From: Zychaea mexicana
Taxonomy: Eukaryota > Mucoromycota > Mucoromycetes > Mucorales > Lichtheimiaceae
Direction: 5' to 3'
NCBI RefSeq assembly: GCF_025766255.1
Contig: NW_026516823.1
Span: 22,118-86,117, forward strand
DNA: 64,000 nt
A program made the position numbers and the translations under genes. The notes under the pieces were generated by a model. The model saw nothing but the letters and a program-made list of their open reading frames with translations, was not told the DNA's origin and made no database searches. This document shows positions 16,076-27,239 of this stretch, in pieces. The first letter of the stretch is position 1; each line of letters starts with the position of its first letter.

Positions 16076-17758
16076 ATGGTTCTTCAACCTTTACTATTAC
16101 CATCTCCACCCAACACTGCCGCACACAAAATGGCCACTACTACTGCACCGCCAACAGCACATGGGAATACGACAGCCATAACCAATACCGCAACAACAAA
16201 TACTACGAATCACCATAAAAAGCATACCCGACATCATGTCAAGCGACGATCCACTGGCCGCGTCCATGTGACAAAACTAGCGCCCATGGCCAGAGCCAAT
16301 GCTTCTGCTCACACCGACACTGAAGCCGACGAGTACGATCACACTGGCTCAACAAAACGACCTCACATGCGACGCTCTCAAAGTCAACGATCCCTAAATA
16401 GACTTTCTTCATTTGAGCGAAAAGGAGGAATGACCGCCATGGCTCCACTCCATCCTCCTCAACCTCAAAAGAACACAGCAATTAGTAATAGTGAGAACAA
16501 TAATAGCACCATTACGGCTAATACGTCGACGATTTCACCACCGACCACACCTCCTTTGCAAGCAAAAGGCAAGCAACAACAACAACGGTCTTTGCCGCCG
16601 CCGTCGTCGGCCTCCTCCTCCTCCTCCTCTTCGTCGTCGTCCTCAGAAGAAGTGGAAGAAATGGAAATAAAGAAGCACCAGCAACGTTTGGAAAGAAATG
16701 TGGAAGAGGATCAAGAGATTGCTTGTCCAACACCGTCTGTTTCGTCACCTACTGTGCTTCGTAATGACTGCAGGAACAGCAACAAAAGCCTTTCAACCAT
16801 TGCCAGCAAACCCTCCATTTTGTCACAACGGGGAACAGCCGCACCGATTGAGCAGACGTTCAATGCTGTCGCAAACAATCTGGTTGCACCTGATAAAGCT
16901 GCTTTGCCAGCGTTCCATAAACAAGCCACGTCACCGTCTAAATCACCGTCTTCACAATCCGATTCACATAAAACGAAGAAGCGTATGCCTCCATTACGCT
17001 CTCAATTCATCGACGAACATAGCCATCATCATAACAGCAACAACAGTCAGCAACAACAACAACATCCGGAGTCTGTCGCCGCTGATCCTCATCACTCTCA
17101 GCATAGCAACAGTTTGAAACGATCCAACATGGAAAAGTCGCCACGACAAAGCAATGTTGCATCAGCCGCTACTGCACAACCGCCCGGGATCTCACGTACG
17201 CAGCAAAAGCTTTTGTTACAACGACAGCACTGTCTTGTCGACGACGAGAACAACCTGGGACATCCGCGCAACATGTTGCGATTAACAAGGGAATTAGAGC
17301 GTGTGGGTCGAGAGTATCGATGTGTACGACGGTATCGAGATCCAATGCTGGAAAGTCTACAACGATGTGCATCGGCAGGGAATGTCCAGCAGCAAGAGCA
17401 TAATCCCCATCCACGTCGTTTACAAGTCAACCATCGTACCCGCTCATTCTCTGTACTTCCGTCCTCTTCCAATGGTGCCTATGACCATCCCGACAATGAC
17501 CATCCTATCCCTCATTCAGAACAACGACAAGCCATCCATCGTCGTCAACAACAACTCAAACTGCTTGCCATGGCCAATCATCACAGCAATGGTGGCAACA
17601 GCAATCACAGACATAGCTTGCACACGTATTCGTCTGGTGGTATGCATTCGTCATCGCACCAACAGCAACAGCAGTCCAACACGGCATTGGATATGATCCG
17701 TTGGAGTGCGGGTGCTCTTCTGGATCGTGTTTGGTATGGTGGCAATGGTTCTAGTTAA
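16076..17758 (+). CDS. Low-complexity protein of unknown function (560 aa)
   Basis: A single uninterrupted frame from ATG 16076 to TAA at 17756-17758. The frame is open for 21 further codons upstream but without another ATG. It is rich in Thr, Ser, Asn, Gln and His with basic islands. Recognisable pieces are a basic run (KKHTRHHVKRRSTGRVHVTK), a probable phosphosite cluster (RRSQSQRSLNRLSSFERK), a poly-Ser run next to an acidic patch, a helical stretch near residue 410 (RLTRELERVGREYRCVRRYR) and a C-terminal hydrophobic helix (DMIRWSAGALLDRVWYGG). I do not recognise a family. The repeated RxxS sites would suit a kinase-regulated or signalling protein, but that is a guess. It appears intact. 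Confidence 0.7.
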   Translation: MVLQPLLLPSPPNTAAHKMATTTAPPTAHGNTTAITNTATTNTTNHHKKHTRHHVKRRSTGRVHVTKLAPMARANASAHTDTEADEYDHTGSTKRPHMRRSQSQRSLNRLSSFERKGGMTAMAPLHPPQPQKNTAISNSENNNSTITANTSTISPPTTPPLQAKGKQQQQRSLPPPSSASSSSSSSSSSSEEVEEMEIKKHQQRLERNVEEDQEIACPTPSVSSPTVLRNDCRNSNKSLSTIASKPSILSQRGTAAPIEQTFNAVANNLVAPDKAALPAFHKQATSPSKSPSSQSDSHKTKKRMPPLRSQFIDEHSHHHNSNNSQQQQQHPESVAADPHHSQHSNSLKRSNMEKSPRQSNVASAATAQPPGISRTQQKLLLQRQHCLVDDENNLGHPRNMLRLTRELERVGREYRCVRRYRDPMLESLQRCASAGNVQQQEHNPHPRRLQVNHRTRSFSVLPSSSNGAYDHPDNDHPIPHSEQRQAIHRRQQQLKLLAMANHHSNGGNSNHRHSLHTYSSGGMHSSSHQQQQQSNTALDMIRWSAGALLDRVWYGGNGSS

Positions 17759-19558
17759 GCACTGCTGGGCAAATCCTCCAAGTAGTTGTGCCTCTTTTTA
17801 TTTGAGATTGTTTGCGAGCTTCTCTTCATTCCCATGTTCCTTTTTTTTTATTTGATTTCCTGATTGTAAAGTAACTTTTTTTCTTGTTTCTTCCCCAACT
17901 TGCTTTTACTCTAATCTTATTATTATAGCAATATCTCAATCCTCCTTCTCCATCTCTCTGTGTCCGAGTGTTTCCATCATTTATCTATTCACCTACCTAT
18001 CTATCTGTTTTTATATGTACTATCTTCTTGAGCCTTTTAAAAGGATCCTTTATTTTACCCAAAGTGTACAATGTTAAATTAAACGAAAGTGTACAATAGT
18101 TGACTGCTTGACTTGTTTGTTCACATCAACAGTGGCTCTTGCTGTTGTTACTTAATATGTAACTTACGCACACCTGCTCGATTATTGCGTTGGGTATCTC
18201 AGCAAAGACGATGTGTGGTTATTCCACTTGGCTCTGTATTATGCAGTGCATGTAAGTGAAAGTGCTTGTGGGTGGGGGAGTCTCTTGGTTAGCAGTATTA
18301 GATAAACCATCGGAAATAAAGGTGTATAGGCCCTCGTACGTGAGTTATGCGAAAGCTGAGCTGCGTTACAGCGGTAACACTAGCCAGCATACAGCTAAAT
18401 TTACGATTAAAACAATTGCTTATGAGCCTTGTAAGGGAAAAGGTAAAAAGGAAAGCAGGAGCGTTTAGTGTGCAGTCACGCATGTATCACTGCAGCCTTT
18501 GTAGACGCGGTGATAACTCAATTTGGCAACCTCTCTTTCTATTCCCAACAACACGTCTCCTTCTTTATTTCTTCCAAATAAATCCCAAGAGGAAAAAAGG
18601 AATTAGGTGAATATATCATATAATGCGTTTTAAAAAGAAAAACTGTTTCTCTAGATACCGAGATTGTCGTATGTACTAATCCGTTGATATATTTGGACTC
18701 TAAAGGTTCTATCTTTTCGCATTAATCTCTTACATCAGCACCCTCTTTCCCTCCAATCGTAAGTGTATTCTTCACAGTAGGCTTCAATCGCTTTTCGTTT
18801 CGTTGCTTGGTTCCTTTTTATTTCGTTCCTTCTGTGGTGTTTTATACTTGATGCACAGGCAAAATCGGGTTTGATTTCTACTCTCTTGTGTTATAACTTT
18901 GAAATTTACTTGATATATATAACGATTCTTTTTTTCTTTCTATTTCTATTGGCATATATCCGCTGTTCTCTCGTACAACTTCCATTTTACTCTTAACTAC
19001 TACCACTATCGTTCCGTTCTTTCTATCACTACTACTACTACTACTACTACGCGTCACCTCTTTTCTTTCAATATTCAACCTGCCAACAACCACCTATGCT
19101 TTGGGGATCTCTCTATCTATCTACATTTGAAACGGGTCTTTCACCACCACTTTCTCTATTGACTCTTCTTTCTCTTTCAAAAGTTAGTTCTTTATGCATT
19201 TCTCTATTATTTCTTCTTTTCTACGTTTTTTCCTCTCTTATCCTCTTTCACTTTCTATTATTATGGGGTGCTTTTTGACTCTACCAGGGGCTAGTGTGTG
19301 CGTGCGGTTGTGAAAAAAAAAGAAGGGAGGACGAGGGTGATAAAACAGGATGAAGAGTCTTGGGAGAGAGAGGGTGATAGAGGGGGGGGAAGAGACTAAA
19401 AGGAAAAAAGGTTTTATTCTCTTTCAAGCGCGACAAAGGGGCAGCACAGAATTACTAAATCCAAACTTTTTTGTAATAACGCTTAGACACCATGACGATA
19501 CTAGCAGTAGCAGCAGCAGCAGCAACAACAACAACAACAACACGACGAAGGACACGAC
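17759..19558. other. Intergenic; 3' trailer and long pyrimidine-rich leader
   Basis: About 1.8 kb without a credible gene. The stretch at 19100-19270 is CT-rich, and short AGC/AAC repeats (19502-19540) lie directly upstream of the next start codon, so they are probably 5' untranslated sequence. Confidence 0.5.
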
Positions 19559-21397
19559 ATGAAACGCACAAACGATTACGATAATTCCGACGGCAACAAG
19601 AAGCCTCGCTTTTCACAATCGTACAAGTAAGTTGCTGTGTGAACACCTCATCCTCCCTCACCCTTCCCTCTCTTTATTCTGCTTCTGCTTCTTTTTGGGA
19701 TGCATATTCTATAACCAAGAAACTCAACACAAAAACTGTATAGTGATATGTATGCCCAATATTCTGCTATGGATCCTGCAGCGGCAGCAATGATGATGAA
19801 CTCTCAGTATGCAGCAGCAGGTGGTGGACCTAATGGATTTGGCGGGTTTGCGTCTCCAAACGGCATGTATGGCGCGATGGGCTATGGCGTGCCTGGATCA
19901 AACATGGGCGCTGCCGCATTCAATGGCGGATTCGGTTCATCCGGGTACCCGCATCCAGCCTTTGCCGCAGCAGCTGCAGCCATGGGTGGTGGCGGTGGTG
20001 GTGCCAATGGTCAGCCCAACCAACCCGAAATCAGTCGCACAATCTACCTTGGCAATATCCCAGACGATATTGTAGCCAGCAACATTTTCGACACTGTGCG
20101 CGTGGGCCCTGTTGAGTCACTCAAATTCCTGATGGAGAAGAGCTGTGCATTCCTCACCTTTGTCGATCCAGCATCCGCACAACTCTACTATCAGCAGTAC
20201 CTGACAAGCAAACTCGTGCTCGGCAAGAACGAGATCAAGGTCGGCTGGGGCAAATACACCCCGCGCGAGAACTTGGTCCAAGAAGCCATCAAGCGAGGCG
20301 GCAGTCGTAATGTCTACATTGGCCAGATTGACGACACAGTGACCGAGGAAACGCTCAAATACGAACTAGCCCAATTCGGCATGATCGACCAGGCACGCGT
20401 GCTGCGAGAGAAGAATATTGCGTTTGTGCATTTCGCTAGTATCGCATCAGCTACGAAATGCATCACGACATTGCCTAATGATCCTAATTGGAAAAAGCGA
20501 CGTATCAATTATGGCAAGGATCGCTGCAGTATGCAAATGCCTCCTCAGCAGCAACTACCAGATAACAAGCAACAGCAGCAACAGCAGCAGCAGCAGCAAC
20601 AGATGGTGGGATCGCCTGCACAACCACAGAATCAGGGACAAGATCAACAGGGGCAACAAGACCAGTATAATTTCGGTTTTCAGCATCCGATGGGTGGATT
20701 TGGTGCGTACGGTGCCGCGCAAGGCGGGTACGGTAATAACAACAACGTGGCGTTGCGCACACTGTACCTGGGCAGCATCAGTGCCGAAGCGACATGCGAA
20801 GACCTATGCAACGTGATCCGCGGCGGTGTCCTATTCCAAATCCGATATATGAAAGAAAAACACATTGCCTTTGTCACGTTCGTGGATCCCATGTCTGCTG
20901 TCAACTTGTACAACCATGCAAACACGACGGGATTAGTTGTGAAGGGACGCAGGCTCAAGGTCGGCTGGGGCAAACCCACCAATATGCATTCGTCGATCTA
21001 TTTGGCGGTACAGAACGGCGCGTCACGCAATATCTATGTTGGTGGTATCAAGGACAAGTTGAACGAGGAGAAGCTGCGCAAGGATTTCGAACAGTACGGC
21101 GAAATCGAAATGATCAACACGTTAAGCGAGAAGAACTGTGCATTTGTCAACTTTACAAACATTCAGAATGCCATGAAGGCTTTGGGTGCCATGAAGTATC
21201 ATGCTGATTATAAAAAGGTCAAGATCAACTATGGCAAGGATCGGTGTGGTAATCCTTTCAAGCGCCCCAATAATGCTTCCCAACAACAACAACACCAACA
21301 ACAACACCACCAGGAGCAGCAAAAACCACAGAATGACGATGCCTGCATCAAGAAGGAAGGCTTTAAAGGTTTTGATGCAGAAGAGGATAAAAAATAA
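19559..21397 (+). CDS. Nrd1-like RNA-binding protein, four RRMs
   Basis: RNA-binding protein resembling fission yeast Nrd1/Msa2 (negative regulator of sexual differentiation). Two exons, 19559-19626 and 19744-21397, give 573 aa. The first exon supplies a basic start (MKRTNDYDNSDGNKKPRFSQ). After a Gly/Ala-rich region come four RRMs in two pairs: TIYLGNIPDD with CAFLTFVDPAS, NVYIGQIDDT with IAFVHFASI, then after a polyGln spacer TLYLGSISAE with IAFVTFVDPMS, and NIYVGGIKDK with CAFVNFTNI. RRM1 and RRM3 are followed by the shared KVGWGK box, and RRM2 and RRM4 by INYGKDRC. This paired pattern is characteristic of the family. The tail is Gln-rich and acidic. It is probably cytoplasmic, acting on mRNAs of differentiation genes (family knowledge). 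Confidence 0.9.
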
Positions 21398-22354
21398 TTT
21401 CTTTTTTTTTCTTATATGTTTTTCTTTTCTGTACCGTTTTACCCTTACCAAACTTTCATTGTGATCCACAAATGCCACAAGAACAAATGAGTATAACCCT
21501 CCTGTCTTTTCTTTTTCTTCGAATACATAAATAAAAAGAAGCCATTCCGCTTTTTCTGCAACCAAGCCTTTGTCCATACTCTGTACTTTATTGTTGAGTC
21601 TTAATATCCAAGACATGAAACAAAATATGATTTCTGCATGAGAGTATCTAACAAGGAGGGGTGATTGTGCGTGGATTGGGAAACGAAGAGATATCAAATA
21701 CACAAGAATAAATGACGGTAAAGAAAAGGGTGTGCGAAATAAGGAGAATGAGAGGGCAAGGAAAGGCCAACATAGAGGAAAAGAATACATTAGTACACAT
21801 CAGTTAGTAGGCTAATAACAATGTATACCGGTGGACAGTGTGAAAGAGATTCAAGATATAACTCACCAAGGATTGAGTAATGGAACAAAGGATGACCAGA
21901 CGACGGGCAGCATACATGATGATCCATTTCTAGTTAGTAATCATATCTTCCATACTACTTCATGACACATGATGGTGAAGAAGAGGCCACAAAGCAGAGT
22001 AAAAAAAAAGGCATACCACCTATAAAGTATTATAAACAGAGTGAACACACATGTTTGTATCATACTTAAAAGATCCTTTCCCCCTTCTTTCAGGAGACAC
22101 TCTTCCTTATAACCCTCAAAAACTTACAGTCGGCGCGAAACCCACGCGGTACTACGCCACTGTAACAGGATGGTGTGATAGTTACGGGTGAAACCAACTA
22201 ATGTTTATTGATAGGTTTTGCTATGATATTATGTATATAGAAATAGGGGGGTACTACTACTTGGGATGGAGGGAGCTACGACTATTACAGCCACTGTAAC
22301 AGGATGGATATCGGAAAGAGAACGATCAATTTTATTTGCAATAATACATATAAG
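21398..22354. other. Intergenic
   Basis: No gene accepted. An 18-bp direct repeat is listed separately. Confidence 0.45.
22156..22307. repeat. 18-bp direct repeat, two copies
   Basis: GCCACTGTAACAGGATGG occurs at 22156-22173 and again at 22290-22307, 134 bp apart. The DNA between contains GGGGGGTACTACTACTTGGG. Origin unknown. Confidence 0.7.
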
Positions 22355-22995
22355 CTAAGTTTGTTGTGGGTAGGGGAATGGCTACATCAAAACAAAGCAC
22401 CAAAAATGAGTTAGAGCAGAACAACTAACAAAAGCACGTGAAAAAGAAAAAAGGAAACTTGCCTCTTCTTTGCCAATTCGATGGCCACTCGTGTAAAATA
22501 GTTTTGGTCTGCAGGACTCATCTTCCTGCACGACCCTCAGGTTACGGTACTTGTCAATTAAAGCGACCTTGCCTTGCGTGTCGGCGTACGACAAGTAACA
22601 TCGCCTGTCAGAGTTGGATTGGTTCCTGTTTGTCATTGATGTTGTTGCCAATATGTCATTGAGAAATTGAGTACATTAATTTTTGGAAGGTGCAAAAGGA
22701 GAGAGAAGAACAAGCGATGCGATAATACATACCAGCCGAATTTTTCTGCGAAAGTAATGACGAAGCTATTTATAGTACACGTACTCATATGTAATTAGTG
22801 GGACACTCCACTTGACAATGGGAGCAACGGTAATGTCAGCAGCAGCAGTGAAAAATTATAATGAAGCACTTACCCAACGTCGGAAAAGTTAATAAAAGCA
22901 TATCCAAAGTTGCGTTTACTGTGGAAGTTGCTCGGCAGGTATAGGAAATCATACGTTCCCTTGTTGGTTGCGTCGATTTCCTGCTTCAGCATTTG
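22355..22995 (-). CDS. Mei2-like C-terminal RRM, 5' part unresolved
   Basis: C-terminal Mei2-type RRM (RRM_2), an RNA-binding domain of meiosis regulators. Exons read leftwards: 22874-22995, 22733-22765, 22463-22625, 22355-22381. Joined, they give QMLKQEIDATNKGTYDFLYL, SKRNFGYAFINFSDVG, FVITFAEKFGWNQSNSDRRC, YLSYADTQGKVALIDKYRNL, EDESCRPKLFYTSGHRIGKE and a PFPYPQQT end, in perfect order with the family. The last intron starts GCAAGT (GC-AG type); this choice restores the family's PFP tail. The first strand of the RRM (RNP2, usually RTTVMIRNIPN) and the rest of a Mei2 protein were not found in the 1.6 kb upstream. The gene may have exons I failed to place, or it may be a truncated remnant. Confidence 0.7.
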
Positions 22996-24560
22996 CTAAA
23001 CCAAGTATGAGATAGAATAAGAGAGAAAGGTCCGTTAGGGATTTGTCGAAGATTAAGCATAGTATGTAAGCACAGAATAGCACAGTCATCAAAATCTTTG
23101 ACACACACCATGTACACTCTTGCTTCTCTCCTCCATTAAAGCAGTAACCGGGCGAGGCCGAGGAGGAGACGGCTATAGAAATGAAAGAAAGCAAGAGATT
23201 TGATCGTGAGTCGTCGTGATACTTCTTGACAGACATGCACACTACCACACGCACGGCCATGCGATGGATCCCATTTCCCAAGAGTTATACGTACAGTTGG
23301 TGACGAGGAGGAGAAGGAGAGGGAGAAAGAAGCGGAAGATAAGAGGCCATAGAACTATGGATGGGTGGGAACGCGTACCTTTTTATATAAGATTCGTTGT
23401 GAATAATTGGAACAATCGATTAGATTCTTTGGCAATTGCGTGATTTGTCTGTTGTCCAATAGCCAAACGAGCGCATAGGCGATGAGGTCAACATTAAGAA
23501 AGAGCACAATGCATGTTTCAGTCAACAGTGCGGCAGAAAAACGATCGTTTTTCATTGACCATTCTACATTATTAGCTATAGTGTCGTCGTTTATTATTCG
23601 AGGATTGTATCAATATTGGCATCATTCTATAGCCACGGCTCTGCTCTACATGAATCTTTCTTTGCTGAATGACGAACATAGTCAGTTTATATGAAAAGGA
23701 AGGAAGAAGAGGTCACTGTCGCAACTGACACGAACCAACTGCATGCTTCAGATTCGATTGTTGGAGAAACAAGTTTTAGACACGGTGAAGGGAAACCTGG
23801 CATCGTTTTTTTAAAGACTAGGCAATTTCCAAAGCAATATTCCGCCGCAATTATCGTCGTAACTGTACATGATATTAGTATCATGTTAAAGCTAAAGACC
23901 TGCCCTTTCTTTTGATAACCTATTGCTAATGTGTCATGAATGGATAAAGAATGAACGGGAAGGAGTAAAGAGTTTGTACAGGACTCGTGGGAAGGCAAGT
24001 TCCCGATGCATGAATTTCCTGCAATTGCTTGCGCTGCACACAATACGGGAAAACATTGACGCGTTTGTTGTATAGAAAATGATCGTGCTATTTTGTGCGC
24101 TGTAGCATTCAAGCCAAAATTAATGAGAGTGTTATCCTCCCAGTAAGGAGGATAAAGGTACCCGACGAAGGGTTATGGTGTCGCATCAAAAGTTGAGAGG
24201 CTAAATCAATATGAAGTCACTGCGCTCAATTTAATAGTAACACTGCTCAAAAGAAAGAGTGTGTAGCAATTTGAGGTATACTACGCTAATATTTCCCTGG
24301 GACAAAAAGACTTTATATAAGCTTAGTTGTATGTCATGGTTGTTGAGGGACCAACCCTAAGCTTTTGCCTCTCAATGTGACACTTGATTATATAGACGTG
24401 GAATATCATGCGTAAAAAAGGTACATCTCGGATTTTGCGTATGACTATTGCAATTGCGCTACCGTCGACAGTGACGATAATGAAGTCCACCAAGTTATCG
24501 CTGAAAGATCAATTCTCTGACGCGTTCGTTCTGTGTGATTAGTTTTAAAATTATAAAAGC
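22996..24560. other. No gene recognised; possible lost 5' exons of the Mei2-like gene
   Basis: A stretch at about 23100-23165 on the minus strand could be an exon (a Pro/Arg-rich start, then ALMEERSKSVH), but the expected RNP2 strand is absent. The remainder has only random ORFs. A small hairpin lies at 24136-24155. Confidence 0.35.
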
Positions 24561-26252
24561 TAGTTGATGTGGACGTTTTTCCTAAGTACAGCAAGTTGGC
24601 ATTTTTAATTTTCAAACCCATACTATGTATTTCGTCTTATCCATGTTATTCCATCTATTTGCATCATGGCTCTTCCGCACAAAAATCACACCCGGCAGGG
24701 TACAAGCCCTGCCTCACCCCAATCGCCCCCAAAACCGCAAAAACTCGACGTTCCTCGACTTTCATACGCCAAAGTCGTTCAGAAACATCGACAGTCGCTC
24801 ATGCGACAAGAATCAGAGACTAGAGAATTGCTTGACGATAAAAACAACACCCGCACTACTCGGGTTATCCATTCCAACATCTGGCGTGTTGGTGGATCAC
24901 CCGCCTCAGCAGACAGTGTCTACTTCGACGTTAGTAGCCGTACCGAACCAATCCCGCGTATTCTTGCCACCATCAACCAGCAGTTCCCCGAGAATTGTGG
25001 TGCGCAATCAATCCAAGAAGGCCCTCGCGTTATCATCGAGCTCTACTCTGAGGACCCGGAAGTGATTCAAGCTGCCTTAACCCAAGGACTTCACTTTAAA
25101 GACGGCGTTATCATTCTCGCCTGCAACACTCTATCAGGAGATGCCCAGATCAAGAAAGTGCGCCTATCCCATCTCCCCTACAGGAACCACACTGCATTAG
25201 TCGCGGGCATTATCAACAGCCTCAGCGTATACGGCAAGGTATTAGACTGCGGCATCTATTGAGACGCCATGTCCGGCATGTACTTAGGCAATGGCTTCGC
25301 GGTGCTGGACCGCCAACCTATACGAGATGAGCAACCTTACTATGACCTCGCACACAGTGTTCAATGGGAAACAACTGAAGACTGCTTCTACGCCACCTGG
25401 GCCTCCATGGCTCTACATTGCTCGCGTTGCCACAAACCCGGCCACCATGTTCGCATCTGCCCGGAACGCCCTCAGGCACATAGTGCCTGCTGGACCTGCG
25501 GACAAGTCGGGCACATTTCGGCCGGCTGCCCGGACAACCCCAACAGCTACAAAGGGAAAACTAACAAGCGTCGCCGCAACGCCGACCGTCAGACCAAGAG
25601 TACCATCTCTATCACCGCCCAGGCTACAGACAACAGCAAAGTAGTATCACAGCGTAACACCGATTCTACCGATGTGAGTCATAAGGTCAGCAAGGCTACT
25701 GTCGTGCAAGAGCCAGAACACACCACCACGGATCCCTCTGATACTGAAATGCACATATCCGACGAGAGCTTTACAACGTGGGTAGCGACACAGAGGAAGG
25801 CGAACATACCTCTGTCCCACGTCCACAAGCTACTTTCGAAGTAGTCGATGCTGCCCTACTCAATATCGAACAAGAAAAGGCTGCACGTCCTGATGCTTAC
25901 CGTATTTTGGCCGATCAATTCGAAACCAAAGAAGCGTCGCCATCCTGGTACAAGGCATGGCCCATGTCTGCACACAATCGCTCGGTCCTCGAATCCATGT
26001 CGCACCGTGATCAAATGACTTTGCTCGCCTTATTGGAAGCACGTGTCACACCACCAACGGCATACAAGACGCGCAGTAACCGACAAGTTATGCTGACCGA
26101 CAACGCAGATAAAGCTATCACTAGTACGCCTGGGTCGTCGTCTCACTAAGACGCGACCCAACGACTTTACGTATCCCATTTGCCAAACATCCAATCATCC
26201 ATAATCACGATCAAAAACAATATACTCAAATTATGCGCAAAACAAACAATCC
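24560..26252 (+). mobile_element. LINE copy A: ORF1 plus the first ~100 bp of ORF2, 3' truncated
   Basis: After the ORF1 stop, 26151-26252 matches the start of the ORF2 copy at about 45438, then the similarity stops abruptly at the border of a minus-strand MULE fragment. A 22-bp block present in the other copy is missing here (near 26235). The left limit is approximate. Loss of the 3' end is the reverse of normal LINE truncation, so a later deletion or insertion is likely. Confidence 0.7.
24666..26149 (+). pseudogene. LINE ORF1 (gag-like, CCHC zinc knuckles), broken
   Basis: Nucleic-acid-binding ORF1 of an L1/Tx1-like LINE. The ATG at 24666 opens a frame with a basic start and an RRM-like middle, then a TGA at 25260-25262 interrupts it. 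The same frame goes on with two CCHC knuckles (CSRCHKPGHHVRIC and CWTCGQVGHISAGC). Near 25770 the coding sense shifts to another frame (SDTEEGEHTSVPRPQATFEV) that stays open to TAA at 26147-26149. Two lesions, one stop and one frameshift, therefore separate this copy from an intact ORF1. The stop is explained by a CGA-to-TGA change. ORF2 begins immediately after. Confidence 0.8.
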
Positions 26253-27239
26253 CGACTCGAGCCTCGTCTGAAATATTTTGCGGTCTTGCTGTTTTGGGTT
26301 CTGCTAAGCGTTTCTTCACCGAGCGAACGAGATGCCACAGACATAGTCTAAGCACTCTCCCATTTGTCCAGACTGCTTCTATAGCACAGATCTGTCCCCA
26401 GTCCTTGTCCGTAAACATGAACTTGGGTTGAAGACCAGCTTGCTTTGAGCATGCAAAAAATTCGGCAATAACACCAACACGAAATGTGTCATCCTCGCCA
26501 TCGTTTACTAGCTGACTCTGTGGTGTAAGCTTCAGAAGCATGTATGCAATCGGAAACCCGGCACCGTTTACAGTTGCGACTATCCCAAATAGTTCGTATC
26601 CTGCTCGGTTTGTTTTGTATGTAGAATCGACATGGTATTCCTCTGCTAGTTGCTGTGATCCGCAAATTACATCAAATAATGGCATGGTAAAACCAATAGC
26701 CGAGTAATTGCTTTGTGCTGAGGTGAAAATCTGTTTATTGGTTATTGAATTTTATTGATTCTATTATTAATGGTTCTTGTCTATTTCTCAACGTGTCGAA
26801 GTGATTGTATACACGATCCTCACATGTATTTAATATTAAGTAGTAGCTAATCATTTAGGACATTTTGACATACCTTACGGACACCCTTGTCAGCGGCTCT
26901 GTCGACGAGCATCTCTGCCGATCTGAACTGGTTGTTGTGCAGTGTATATTGGTCTTGGATCGACTGGCACGCCCAGTAATACACTTGCCCCTGCGTTATT
27001 CTTGTCGCTTCTTGTTGAAACTGACGGATAATGTTACGATGCAGCTGTTGTGCATCCAAGTCGATGGCATTTGCAGCGATGTATGCACGTACATTTTGCG
27101 GGAAGGCGTAATTTTCGACGGCAGGTGCAGCCCTATGCCCACAGGAGTGTTCGATATTCAAGTGAAAGTAACCATTCACTCGATCGACCATGCCGCTGAT
27201 GCGGCCATTGCACAAGAAAGTTGCCATACGCCGATACAA
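26253..27239 (-). pseudogene. MULE transposase fragment
   Basis: Mutator-like (MULE) DDE transposase remnant, read leftwards. The exon at about 26874-27239 encodes RRMATFLCNGRISGMVDRVN, a zinc-binding-like EHSCGH, and a helical region ending AADKGVRK. After an intron, the exon at about 26253-26730 has the first catalytic Asp context YHVDSTYKTNRAGYELFGIV, the second (FMFTDKDWGQI) and LCLWHLVRSVKKRL. The gene is cut off at 26253 where LINE copy A begins, so the C-terminal part with the last acidic residue and SWIM finger is missing. On the 5' side a possible extension meets a TAG. It sits head to head with the next MULE gene. Confidence 0.75.

Noticed and set aside
16518..17472. Several minus-strand ORFs inside the low-complexity gene
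   Set aside because: They are antisense shadows of CAA/CAG/CAT repeats.
21122..21790. 222-codon minus-strand hydrophobic ORF
   Set aside because: It overlaps the 3' end of the Nrd1-like gene in antisense; hydrophobicity comes from T-rich trailer DNA.
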